Positions 1 to 5,354 of a stretch of 6,701 bases of DNA are shown here, in pieces (within the stretch, counting starts at the first letter, position 1; every line of letters starts with the position of its first letter). The stretch comes from JBBSJV01 sp038256935 (lineage in GTDB: Bacteria > Patescibacteriota > JACMRA01), in contig JBBSJV010000073.1 of NCBI GenBank assembly GCA_038256935.1, positions 1 through 6,701 of the forward strand, read 5' to 3'. The notes under the pieces were generated by a model. The model made no database searches. It was not told the origin of the DNA and saw only the letters and a list, made by a program, of their open reading frames with translations. Made by a program: the position numbers and the translations under genes.

Positions 1-5
1 ACAAA

Positions 6-44
6 CTACATTATTCCAATCTGCCTTTTAGGCAGATATTTCAT
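6..44 (-). CDS. Possible 12-residue peptide MKYLPKRQIGIM, second copy of the repeat start
   Basis: An ATG at 44-42 begins M-K-Y-L-P-K-R-Q-I-G-I-M and stops at TAG (8-6). GGAGGAG (65-59, minus strand) lies 14 nt upstream and overlaps the end of the 28-residue frame. The first nine residues match the neighbouring unit except for I to K at residue 6. The ORF is far too short to support on its own and is listed because the start context is duplicated. Confidence 0.13.
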   Translation of the reverse strand: MKYLPKRQIGIM

Positions 45-55
45 TATTACGTTTG

Positions 56-142
56 TTACTCCTCCACCCCACAAATCGACAGATTTGCAGGGACCCCAAT
101 AAAAAACGATACTACAATCTGCCTTATAGGTAAATATTTCAT
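56..142 (-). CDS. Possible 28-residue peptide beginning MKYLPIRQI, inside the tandem repeat
   Basis: An ATG (142-140) opens a frame of 28 codons ending in TAA at 58-56. The peptide has a short hydrophobic middle (VVSFFIGV), one Cys and a GVEE end. AGAGGAG lies 13 nt before the ATG, a recognisable SD motif but farther away than usual. The same arrangement, with the same first five residues, recurs in the next unit. Against a real gene, the third unit has no ATG and quickly hits a stop, and the whole frame lies inside a repeat with conserved hairpins. It could be a leader-type peptide, or simply what the repeat happens to encode. No homologue is recognised. Confidence 0.2.
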   Translation of the reverse strand: MKYLPIRQIVVSFFIGVPANLSICGVEE

Positions 143-219
143 CGCTAAGTTCTTGCTCCTCTACCACACAAAATATGCATTTTGCAGGGCCGCCCTATTT
201 GAAAAAATCTAGATTAGAG

Positions 220-245
220 TCTACCATTTAGGTAGATATTTTTTT
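220..245 (+). terminator. Hairpin followed by seven T: terminator-like, + strand
   Basis: TCTACC (220-225), a 5-nt loop and GGTAGA (231-236) form a perfect 6-bp stem, followed by T-A and seven T (239-245). This is the third hairpin A of the tandem repeat and the only one with a following T-run. It would end + strand transcripts coming from the repeat and insulate the acetyltransferase gene that starts 40 bp on. The stem is short and only moderately GC-rich, so strength is uncertain. Confidence 0.4.
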
Positions 246-284
246 GCTTTACTAATATTTTAAAGTCATTTACTAATAATTAAA

Positions 285-872
285 ATGCAAAACCTATTAA
301 TTCCTCTAATTATGAAAAAAGATTTTCCTGAAAGTATTAAATCTAAGCGTCTTGAGCTTAAATTAAATCTGCCAAGTATTGAGCTGGCTACGAAGATGTT
401 TGAGTGTATATCCAAAAATCAAGCTTATTTAGAGAAGTGGTTATCTTGGGCAAGTACTACCAATCGAGTTGAAGATTCACTCAAGTTTTTATTTGAGGTA
501 AATGAAAAGTCTAATTATATTAGCTATGGGATTTTTGCTGGTCGTGAATTTATTGGTAACATCAGAATTTTTAATATCAACGAGAAAAATCAATCCTGTG
601 AGATTGGGTATTGGCTTTCTAAAGATTTTGCAGGCAAAGGGTATATGACTGAAGCCATGACTGAAATTGAAAAAATTATTTTTAATAACACAATTATTAA
701 TCGAATAGTAATAAAGTGTGATGCTGAGAATTTGGCATCAGCAGGGGTGGCCAAAAAATTAGGTTTTGAACTCGAGGGTAGGCAGCGACAAAACAGATTT
801 AATCCTTATTTTAAAGAACTAAGAGATGGGTTGGCTTTTTCCAAATTAAAATCAGATTATGAACAAAGCTAA
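285..872 (+). CDS. GNAT-family N-acetyltransferase, RimJ/RimL type
   Basis: This probable cytosolic enzyme of 195 residues transfers the acetyl group of acetyl-CoA to an amine. In the RimJ/RimL branch the substrate is a protein N-terminus or a small molecule; the substrate cannot be read from this sequence. Visible landmarks are the N-terminal strand motif SKRLELK (20-26), the beta-strands YGIFAGREFIGNIRIF (81-96), the pre-pyrophosphate strand CEIGYWLSKDFAGKGYMTEAM (105-125) with the G-x-G acetyl-CoA loop, and NLASAGVAKKLGFELEGRQR (149-168), where the family has N-x-A-S and K-L-G-F-x-x-E-G. Length is normal for the family. No SD precedes ATG 285. Met10 (position 312) is an equally possible start and would trim nine residues outside the fold. 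The 3' end overlaps the next gene by 14 bp, so co-transcription and translational coupling are likely. Confidence 0.9.
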   Translation: MQNLLIPLIMKKDFPESIKSKRLELKLNLPSIELATKMFECISKNQAYLEKWLSWASTTNRVEDSLKFLFEVNEKSNYISYGIFAGREFIGNIRIFNINEKNQSCEIGYWLSKDFAGKGYMTEAMTEIEKIIFNNTIINRIVIKCDAENLASAGVAKKLGFELEGRQRQNRFNPYFKELRDGLAFSKLKSDYEQS

Positions 873-1239
873 GTTAATCTTTGTCTACAACGCTAAGAGT
901 GGACTGGTAAGTGGGGCTTTTGATCTGGCTCACAAAATAGTTTCTCCTCAGACTTATGCTTGCAATTTGTGTATGGTAACCTATGGTAATTTGGGTATGA
1001 AAGGGGGCTGGAAAAAGTATCTGGATACAATCGATATGGATAAGGTTTTTTTGCATACTGATCAGCTAATTGGAGATTATATTGAAATCGCAAACCACTC
1101 GTTACCTGCAGTTTTTTATCAAGATTCCAATCAAAACATCCAACCTTTGATAAGTTCTGAGGAGATGAATAAATTAGAAAATCTTGATGAATTAATGTCA
1201 GTTTTGGATCAAAAACTTGGTAATCTCAAATTAACTTAA
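859..1239 (+). CDS. Conserved-looking 126-residue protein with CxxC motif, function unknown
   Basis: The small soluble protein has no signal peptide or membrane segment. It begins with a hydrophobic strand, KLIFVYNAKSG (5-15). DLAHKIVSP (22-30) and the motif Y-A-C-N-L-C (33-38) follow, then MVTYGNLGMKGGWKKYLD (39-56). Cys35 and Cys38, with His25 upstream, could bind a metal or act as a redox pair. The rest alternates strands and helices (VFLHTDQL 63-70, PAVFYQDS 83-90), and a helical tail runs from about 100. The pattern recalls a family of uncharacterised bacterial proteins I cannot name with certainty. It starts 14 bp inside the acetyltransferase gene and ends 36 bp before the photolyase ATG, so it is probably part of that operon. 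A thioredoxin-like fold is a guess. Confidence 0.75.
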   Translation: MNKAKLIFVYNAKSGLVSGAFDLAHKIVSPQTYACNLCMVTYGNLGMKGGWKKYLDTIDMDKVFLHTDQLIGDYIEIANHSLPAVFYQDSNQNIQPLISSEEMNKLENLDELMSVLDQKLGNLKLT

Positions 1240-1275
1240 TTTGCCTCACTTAGTTTTTTGTTTTACGATCAAAAT

Positions 1276-2718
1276 ATGAAAGTCATTCTTTGGCATCGCA
1301 GAGATCTTCGAATTATTGATAATTTAGCACTTTTGGAAGCTAGTAAAATTGGTACCGTAATCCCAGTGTTTGTCCTTGATAAGGTATTTTTTGAATCCAA
1401 TGTGTATTGCAAGAGTCGCCTTTTTTTTCTCAAAGAATCTTTAGTTGACCTGCAAAATCAATATAGAAAGCTGGGGACAAAATTAGTAATTATGGAAGGT
1501 GATCCTCTGGAAGTTTTAAAAAAATTTTCAACTGGAGAGTCAGCCAAAGTATATTTTAATCAAGATACCAATGGAATTTATGGCATCCAAAGAGATAAAC
1601 AAGCTGAAGCTTTAGGTTTTGTTAGTTTTTGTAATGACGCCATCCAAAGACAGGGAAGAACAAAAGATTGGAGTGAACAGGCTACAATTTATTTTAACAG
1701 CCCCATATGGCATGTAGATAGTCTTGAACCCCACGGTCTAAAAGATCAGGCTAATTTAATTGATTTTTTTGCTAAATATAATATTAATCACGATAAGCAA
1801 ACTAACCAAAAAGGCGGCACAACTGAAGGGCAAATATTGATAGGAAAGTTTCTGAAAAAGCTCAAAACTTACCCTAAAAATATCTCTTCTCCTCTCCTAG
1901 CTGAAACAGGCACTTCAAGATTATCCACCCATTTTTCCTTTGGTACTGTTTCAACAAAAATGGCTTATCAAGCCGTGCAAAAAAGTCCTTTCAAACAAAA
2001 ACATTTTTATACTTCAAGGCTATTTTGGAATCAACACTTTACTCAAAAACTAGCCATTAATCCAAATCTTCCAAAGCAATCTGTAAACCCAGTTTTCTTG
2101 AATAATTATGATTTAATGTATGATTACAATCCTGATTTAATCGAAGCTTGGAAGCAAGGCAGCACTGGTTACCCACTTGTAGATGCTAGTATGAGGGCAC
2201 TTAATGCTACTGGATTTTTAAACTTTAGAATGAGAGCTATGGTGGCTTCTTTTTTCTCTTTTATTCTTAGACAACCTTGGGAAATAGGAGCTGATTATAT
2301 GTTTTCTCAACTAATAGACGCTGACGTGGCAATCAATTATTCCCAGTGGCAAATGCAAACAGGGCAGGTTGGAATTCATCCAAATAGAATCTATAATCCT
2401 ACTAAACAAATTTTGGAGTTTGATCCTGAAGCACTCTTTATCAGAAAATATGTGGTTGAGCTAGAAAAGGCTGATCTAAGTGATATTTTAGAAGATCCTG
2501 AAAATAGGCAAACTGGACTTTTTAATTTTGACTATATAAAACCTGTGGTTAGTTACAAACAAAACCTTCAAAAAGCTAGAGATCTTTATGCTAGTTTAAA
2601 TAAAGAAGCTTTTAAACTGATTAAATCAGATCAGCAATTGAAAGCTAAAATTGGGCTTGAACAAGTTGGAGAAGATAGGCTCAAAAGAAATCAACTACCA
2701 GATACGAAGGAGGTTTAG
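1276..2718 (+). CDS. phr: Photolyase/cryptochrome-family flavoprotein (class I-like deoxyribodipyrimidine photolyase)
   Basis: The 480-residue flavoprotein is probably a DNA photolyase that uses blue light and FAD to split UV-induced pyrimidine dimers. The N-terminal antenna domain opens WHRRDLRIIDNLAL (6-19). The FAD domain has SRLSTHFSFGTVS (214-226), SRLFWNQHFTQKL (247-259), TGYPLVDASMRALNATGF (297-314), NFRMRAM (316-322) and QLIDADVAINYSQWQM (345-360), then RIYNPTKQ and FDPEALFIRKYV. By-eye alignment to E. coli PhrB keeps the flavin-contacting Asn (N354) and two Trp of the electron chain (W358, W335). The surface Trp appears as Tyr282, and the Glu near the substrate pocket as Arg248. The NFRMRAM / SRxxW pattern marks a bacterial subgroup distinct from E. 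coli PhrB; strict CPD specificity is not proven. ATG 1276 is preferred to an in-frame TTG at 1258 because the protein then starts MKVILWHRRDLR. No SD is visible. Length is normal. Confidence 0.93.
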   Translation: MKVILWHRRDLRIIDNLALLEASKIGTVIPVFVLDKVFFESNVYCKSRLFFLKESLVDLQNQYRKLGTKLVIMEGDPLEVLKKFSTGESAKVYFNQDTNGIYGIQRDKQAEALGFVSFCNDAIQRQGRTKDWSEQATIYFNSPIWHVDSLEPHGLKDQANLIDFFAKYNINHDKQTNQKGGTTEGQILIGKFLKKLKTYPKNISSPLLAETGTSRLSTHFSFGTVSTKMAYQAVQKSPFKQKHFYTSRLFWNQHFTQKLAINPNLPKQSVNPVFLNNYDLMYDYNPDLIEAWKQGSTGYPLVDASMRALNATGFLNFRMRAMVASFFSFILRQPWEIGADYMFSQLIDADVAINYSQWQMQTGQVGIHPNRIYNPTKQILEFDPEALFIRKYVVELEKADLSDILEDPENRQTGLFNFDYIKPVVSYKQNLQKARDLYASLNKEAFKLIKSDQQLKAKIGLEQVGEDRLKRNQLPDTKEV

Positions 2719-2750
2719 TAAAATTGAATGATCTAAACGACAAAATTCAA
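2707..2750 (+). other. Strong SD-like motif and possible 5' stump of a lost gene
   Basis: AAGGAGG (2707-2713) lies in the last two sense codons of the photolyase gene. Ten bases later TTG (2724) opens M-N-D-L-N-D-K-I-Q, which runs in frame into the left end of the inverted-repeat element at 2751 and stops at 2760. This is the best SD in the window, where real genes mostly lack one, so a coupled downstream gene may have been cut off by the element. The motif also encodes Lys-Glu and may be chance. Confidence 0.2.
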
Positions 2751-2823
2751 CTGTCACCCTGAATTTATTTCAGGGTCTAATGCTTGGCTCTGGATAGATG
2801 CTGAAACAAGTTCAGCATGACAG
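2751..2823. repeat. MITE-like inverted-repeat element, copy 1 (73 bp)
   Basis: The element starts CTGTCACCCTGAA and ends TTCAGCATGACAG, imperfect inverted termini. Each arm is itself a hairpin: CCCTGAA / TTCAGGG (2757-2775) and ATGCTGAA / TTCAGCAT (2798-2818), each with a 5-nt loop. Its form and the CTGTCA...TGACAG ends resemble short non-autonomous palindromic repeats I have seen described in many bacterial genomes. It encodes no protein. Lying between the convergent ends of phr and secE, it could also act as a two-way transcription stop, although no long T-run follows. Confidence 0.75.
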
Positions 2824-2869
2824 GTAATTTATTTCTCAGTAGATGAATTATTAATTACAGCTTTTAATA

Positions 2870-2947
2870 CTGTCACTCTGAATTTATTTCATGGTTTTAT
2901 CTCAATTAGAATAAGGAAGAGATTCTGAAACGAGTTCAGAATGACAG
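2870..2947. repeat. MITE-like inverted-repeat element, copy 2 (78 bp)
   Basis: A second copy in the same orientation begins 47 bp after the first. Its left end CTGTCACTCTGAA matches copy 1 at all but one base, but the left hairpin has decayed (the partner is TTCATGG). The right hairpin is intact and co-varies with copy 1: ATTCTGAA (2922-2929) pairs with TTCAGAAT (2935-2942), against ATGCTGAA / TTCAGCAT. It ends GACAG. It lies 23 bp from the secE stop codon. Confidence 0.7.
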
Positions 2948-2970
2948 AATAAGTAAATTTAATATACTGA

Positions 2971-3345
2971 CTAGGTCTGCAGAGTAATATCAGCTAGGAA
3001 CTCATTGTTACAAGTAGCAATAGGTTGGTTTCTACCAGAAGCTGAAGTACAATCTACGTATTTGATACCACTTTCAAAAACCAAATCTACAAAACCTAGG
3101 ATGATTGAGAAGAAGGCTGTAAAAGCGATGATGATAAGGCTCCAGCGGATAACATACTCAATGGTAGGCCAGGTTACTTTCTTTAGCTCGATAATAGTTG
3201 ACTCTAAAAAACCTGGTTTTTTGTCAGTATTCTCAGTTTTTTCAACTGCATATTGTACGTTGGTATCTAGCTTATCGCTTCCTTTAGCTGTGGTATCGAC
3301 TTTAGTTTCTACTAAATTGTCTTTTTTAGTCCTAGTTATTGCCAT
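2971..3345 (-). CDS. secE: SecE, preprotein translocase subunit, with N- and C-terminal extensions
   Basis: SecE clamps SecY in the SecYEG channel that exports proteins across the cytoplasmic membrane. The core signature is LESTIIELKKVTWPTIEYVIRWS (47-69): the amphipathic helix with the conserved K-K-V-x-W-P, followed by one membrane segment (about 69-90, LIIIAFTAFFSIILGFVDLVF). The first 45 residues are charged, Thr-rich and probably disordered. After the membrane segment come about 34 more residues, which should lie outside the cell and contain Cys99 and Cys112; minimal SecE proteins end near the membrane. The total of 124 residues is within the range for single-TM SecE with an N-tail. nusG, which usually follows secE, is absent here: the gene ends against the two repeats and converges on phr. 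It has its own promoter. Confidence 0.93.
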   Translation of the reverse strand: MAITRTKKDNLVETKVDTTAKGSDKLDTNVQYAVEKTENTDKKPGFLESTIIELKKVTWPTIEYVIRWSLIIIAFTAFFSIILGFVDLVFESGIKYVDCTSASGRNQPIATCNNEFLADITLQT

Positions 3346-3356
3346 ATAATAGTAGG

Positions 3357-3385
3357 ACTGTATGTTTCAAATGATAACTTGTCAA
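3357..3385 (-). promoter_or_regulatory. secE promoter, nearly leaderless
   Basis: On minus, a perfect -35 TTGACA (3385-3380) is followed by exactly 17 bp and then TACAGT (3362-3357), four of six to the -10 consensus. Transcription would start near 3350, leaving about five bases before the ATG at 3345 and no room for an SD. The -35 sits in a short palindrome (CTTGTCAAG, 3378-3386), so an overlapping TTGTCA on + could belong to a murT promoter, but no -10 stands at the right distance for that strand. Confidence 0.6.
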
Positions 3386-3416
3386 GAAATTTTTCTGTAG
3401 TCAGGATTTATCATAT

Positions 3417-4814
3417 ATGAAGCGTGTTGGTTTGATTTTGATGGTATGGCTTGGACATTTGATAGCTTTTAGTAGTAGATTAGCTAAAAAGGGTAGGGGT
3501 ACTAGTCTTCCTGGGCTTTTGATCGAGAAAAAATTCCCATGGTTTTTGGGACTTCTGACAGAGGATTTTGAAGAGATAATTTGTATTAGCGGAACCAACG
3601 GAAAAACCACTACTAGAGCAGCTTTAGTACATATGTACGAGGAGCAAAAAGTAGGAGTGTGTACCAACCTTGGAGGGGCAAATTTGATCAGGGGATTGGC
3701 TTCTAGTTTACTTTTAAACAGAGACTGGCTTGGAAGAGCAATTCATAAAACTGCTATTTTGGAGGTTGAAGAAGCAAGTTTACCAAAATTATCCGAGCAC
3801 GTTGCCTTTGATAGGCTGGTTTTGACTAATATTTTTAGAGATCAGCTAGATGCTTATGGAGAAATCGATAAAACCTATCAGTATTTTACCCAAACTCTTA
3901 GAAATCTGGGAGTCAAAAGCACTAGCCAGCCAGTTGGCTACAGAGGGGATGGTAAACTCAAAACCAGATTATTTTTACCAGGATTATCAAAACCTGAAAG
4001 CAAAAAATTGAAGCTTATTATAAACCTTGATGATGGTTACCTGACGCAGTTATTAGATGAGTTTGAAGTAGCAACTGTTGGGTTTAAACTGGATGTCAAA
4101 AAAGCTAAGAAGCCAAAATTTGAAAAAGAACCTGCAGCGAATATCGAGCTCGATGAAGTGTTTGTAGCAAGTAATGTTTCGGCAACCAAAACCCCAGCTC
4201 AGTTTACTATTATTCCAACTATAGCTAATCAAGAGGTGGCTGTCAGGGTAAATCTGCCAGGTATATTTAATGTCTACAACGTCCTAGCAGCTTATACTGT
4301 AGCTCAAGAACGATTTGGTCTATACGTAGCTGATAGTTTGGATAGCTTTGAGCCAGTCTTTGGAAGGGGTGAAGAGATCAGACTTGGAGAGACTAAAATC
4401 AGTTTGTATCTAGTCAAAAACCCAACTGGCTTTGATCAAGTAATAGAATACCTGCAAGAAAAACTGGGTAAAAAAGAAACCGACATGGCAATTTGTATCA
4501 ATGACAATATCGCAGATGGCAGAGATGTATCTTGGCTGTGGGACATAGAGCTGGAAAAAAGCCTTAGCAAAATGAATCTTAAAAATGTCTGGACAGGTGG
4601 AAGTAGGGGGGTAGATATGCTGGTTAGATTGCAGTATGGCGGGGTGAAAACTGATACAAATAATTATTACTCTGACACTGAAGAATTGCTGGAAACTATT
4701 CAAAACAGTGGAGGCGAGATACCGATTTTATGCACTTATACAGCTTTGCTCGAGCTGAGAAAAATTTTGCAGACAAAGGTTGATTTACCAGAAATTAGTC
4801 AGAAGGGGAATTAA
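3417..4814 (+). CDS. murT: MurT-type Mur ligase (lipid II isoglutaminyl synthase, ligase subunit), no zinc ribbon
   Basis: With the glutaminase GatD, MurT amidates the D-glutamate of lipid II in the cytoplasm, using ATP and ammonia from glutamine. The 465 residues begin with a hydrophobic stretch and LPGLLIEKKFPWFL (31-44). Then come the ATP-binding P-loop GTNGKTTT (59-66), TNLGGANL (83-90), ILEVEEASL (114-122) and the family motif LTNIFRDQLDAYGE (136-149). The Mur C-terminal hinge is LPGIFNVYNVLAAY (280-293). The MurT C-domain (DUF1727) shows LVKNPTGFDQV (332-342) and NDNIADGRDVSWLWD (362-376), which carries the Asp that completes the catalytic triad with GatD. Where characterised MurT proteins have a four-Cys zinc ribbon, about 225-262, this one has a Lys/Glu-rich stretch and no Cys. 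An extra segment lies at about 165-198. gatD does not follow. A weak AGGA (3403-3406) precedes the ATG by ten bases. Confidence 0.9.
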   Translation: MKRVGLILMVWLGHLIAFSSRLAKKGRGTSLPGLLIEKKFPWFLGLLTEDFEEIICISGTNGKTTTRAALVHMYEEQKVGVCTNLGGANLIRGLASSLLLNRDWLGRAIHKTAILEVEEASLPKLSEHVAFDRLVLTNIFRDQLDAYGEIDKTYQYFTQTLRNLGVKSTSQPVGYRGDGKLKTRLFLPGLSKPESKKLKLIINLDDGYLTQLLDEFEVATVGFKLDVKKAKKPKFEKEPAANIELDEVFVASNVSATKTPAQFTIIPTIANQEVAVRVNLPGIFNVYNVLAAYTVAQERFGLYVADSLDSFEPVFGRGEEIRLGETKISLYLVKNPTGFDQVIEYLQEKLGKKETDMAICINDNIADGRDVSWLWDIELEKSLSKMNLKNVWTGGSRGVDMLVRLQYGGVKTDTNNYYSDTEELLETIQNSGGEIPILCTYTALLELRKILQTKVDLPEISQKGN

Positions 4815-4885
4815 GATAAAAAATTTTCTCAGTATCAGTCTTAGCTTAATTCGTTTTTTAATCTCAGTAGTAGTTATCTTTAATT
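4812..4885. other. Convergent intergenic gap with wide inverted repeat
   Basis: AAGATAA (4813-4819, starting in the murT stop codon) pairs perfectly with TTATCTT (4874-4880), enclosing 54 bases. The flanking ATT and TAAT extend the pairing with one bulge. An 8-bp direct repeat TCTCAGTA lies within (4827-4834, 4862-4869). T-rich sequence follows on +. The loop is too long for a standard terminator. No GC-rich stem is present on either strand, so how the two convergent genes terminate is unclear. Confidence 0.3.
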
Positions 4886-5308
4886 TTATTTTTCTGCTAA
4901 TATTCTATTACTAATGTAACGTTTAGCTTTATCAACCTTGTGCTGGCTAAAATCAGAGTTTAATTTTTGATCTAATTTTTCTCTTAAAATTTTTACAAAC
5001 CCCAAAAAATCATTACATAATTCTATTAACTTACTCTCATCGTAGTTTCCCTCCTCATCAATTAATTGTTCGATAACTTCAAACTTTTGAAAGAATTCAC
5101 TCCAACCCTCTAAATCATTAAAATTGTAGTGGACATTTCTGATTGATTCAGTGGTATTGTGCAAATTTTTCTCCATTCTTCTTTGTATTTGTAATGAAGC
5201 AGTATTGACTTCTTTTTTTATCTGGTCATTGGTATATTTTTGACCTTTGTACTTTGCAATAAATTCAACATATTCATTATATAAACCTTCCTTTACAAAC
5301 CTTTCCAT
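4886..5308 (-). CDS. Hypothetical 140-residue helical, charged protein
   Basis: I do not recognise this protein. It is predicted soluble, with no signal peptide or membrane segment, and looks almost entirely alpha-helical: helices are likely at about 2-20, 26-58, 64-84, 91-118 and 122-138, rich in Lys, Glu, Asp, Asn and Gln. The middle (QIQRRMEKNLHNTTESIRNVHYNF, 40-63) alternates hydrophobic and charged residues as in a helical bundle. One Cys (98) and no catalytic motif are seen. The gene begins 46 bp downstream of the pseudouridine synthase on the same strand and may share its transcript. No SD precedes the ATG. AT-rich sequence with TATAAG lies directly before the start, too close for a normal leader. 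The full-length open frame and ordinary composition support a real gene. Confidence 0.65.
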   Translation of the reverse strand: MERFVKEGLYNEYVEFIAKYKGQKYTNDQIKKEVNTASLQIQRRMEKNLHNTTESIRNVHYNFNDLEGWSEFFQKFEVIEQLIDEEGNYDESKLIELCNDFLGFVKILREKLDQKLNSDFSQHKVDKAKRYISNRILAEK

Positions 5309-5325
5309 ACTTATAAATTTACTTC

Positions 5326-5346
5326 ATTTGTACACATTTTACAAAT
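5326..5346. repeat. Small AT-rich inverted repeat before the helical-protein gene
   Basis: ATTTGTA (5326-5332) and TACAAAT (5340-5346) are perfect inverted copies around a 7-nt loop, in the 46-bp gap between the pseudouridine synthase stop and the next minus-strand start. On minus no T-run follows, so it is not a convincing terminator there. On + eight T follow (5349-5356), apart from one G-A step after the stem. It could be an operator for the downstream gene. Function unknown. Confidence 0.4.
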
Positions 5347-5354
5347 TGATTTTT

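Larger units (their letters stand above)
15..245. repeat. Imperfect tandem repeat, period about 100 bp, two hairpins per unit
   Basis: Two full units and the start of a third follow one another. Hairpin A lies at 19-37 (ATCTGCC / GGCAGAT), 117-135 and 219-237, a period of 98 and 102 bp. Hairpin B lies at 72-87 (CAAATC gaca GATTTG) and 169-184 (CAAAAT atgc ATTTTG), 97 bp apart. Between A and B each unit has a CTCCTC motif (59-65, 156-162), which is GAGGAG on minus. After hairpin B comes GCAGGG in both units. The stems change on both sides: CTGCC/GGCAG becomes CTACC/GGTAG in unit 3, and hairpin B swaps its inner pairs. Hairpin A of unit 2 is imperfect, with one mismatch and one wobble. The pattern suggests selection on a folded RNA or DNA, but coding strand and function are unknown. 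An SD/start-codon motif on minus gives an alternative reading as tandem small ORFs. Confidence 0.7.

Noticed and set aside
15..245. CRISPR-like array
   Set aside because: The units are about 100 bp, diverged throughout, and do not alternate constant repeats with unique spacers.
874..1093. Minus-strand open frames opposite the CxxC protein
   Set aside because: They are shadows in other frames with no recognisable motif, lying inside a gene with better support.
1258..1275. In-frame TTG start extending the photolyase by six residues
   Set aside because: ATG at 1276 gives the family N-terminus MKVILWHRRDLR; the six extra residues have no counterpart and no SD supports the TTG.
3005..3349. 114-residue + strand open frame
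   Set aside because: It is the antisense shadow of secE, which has the clear SecE signature and a promoter.
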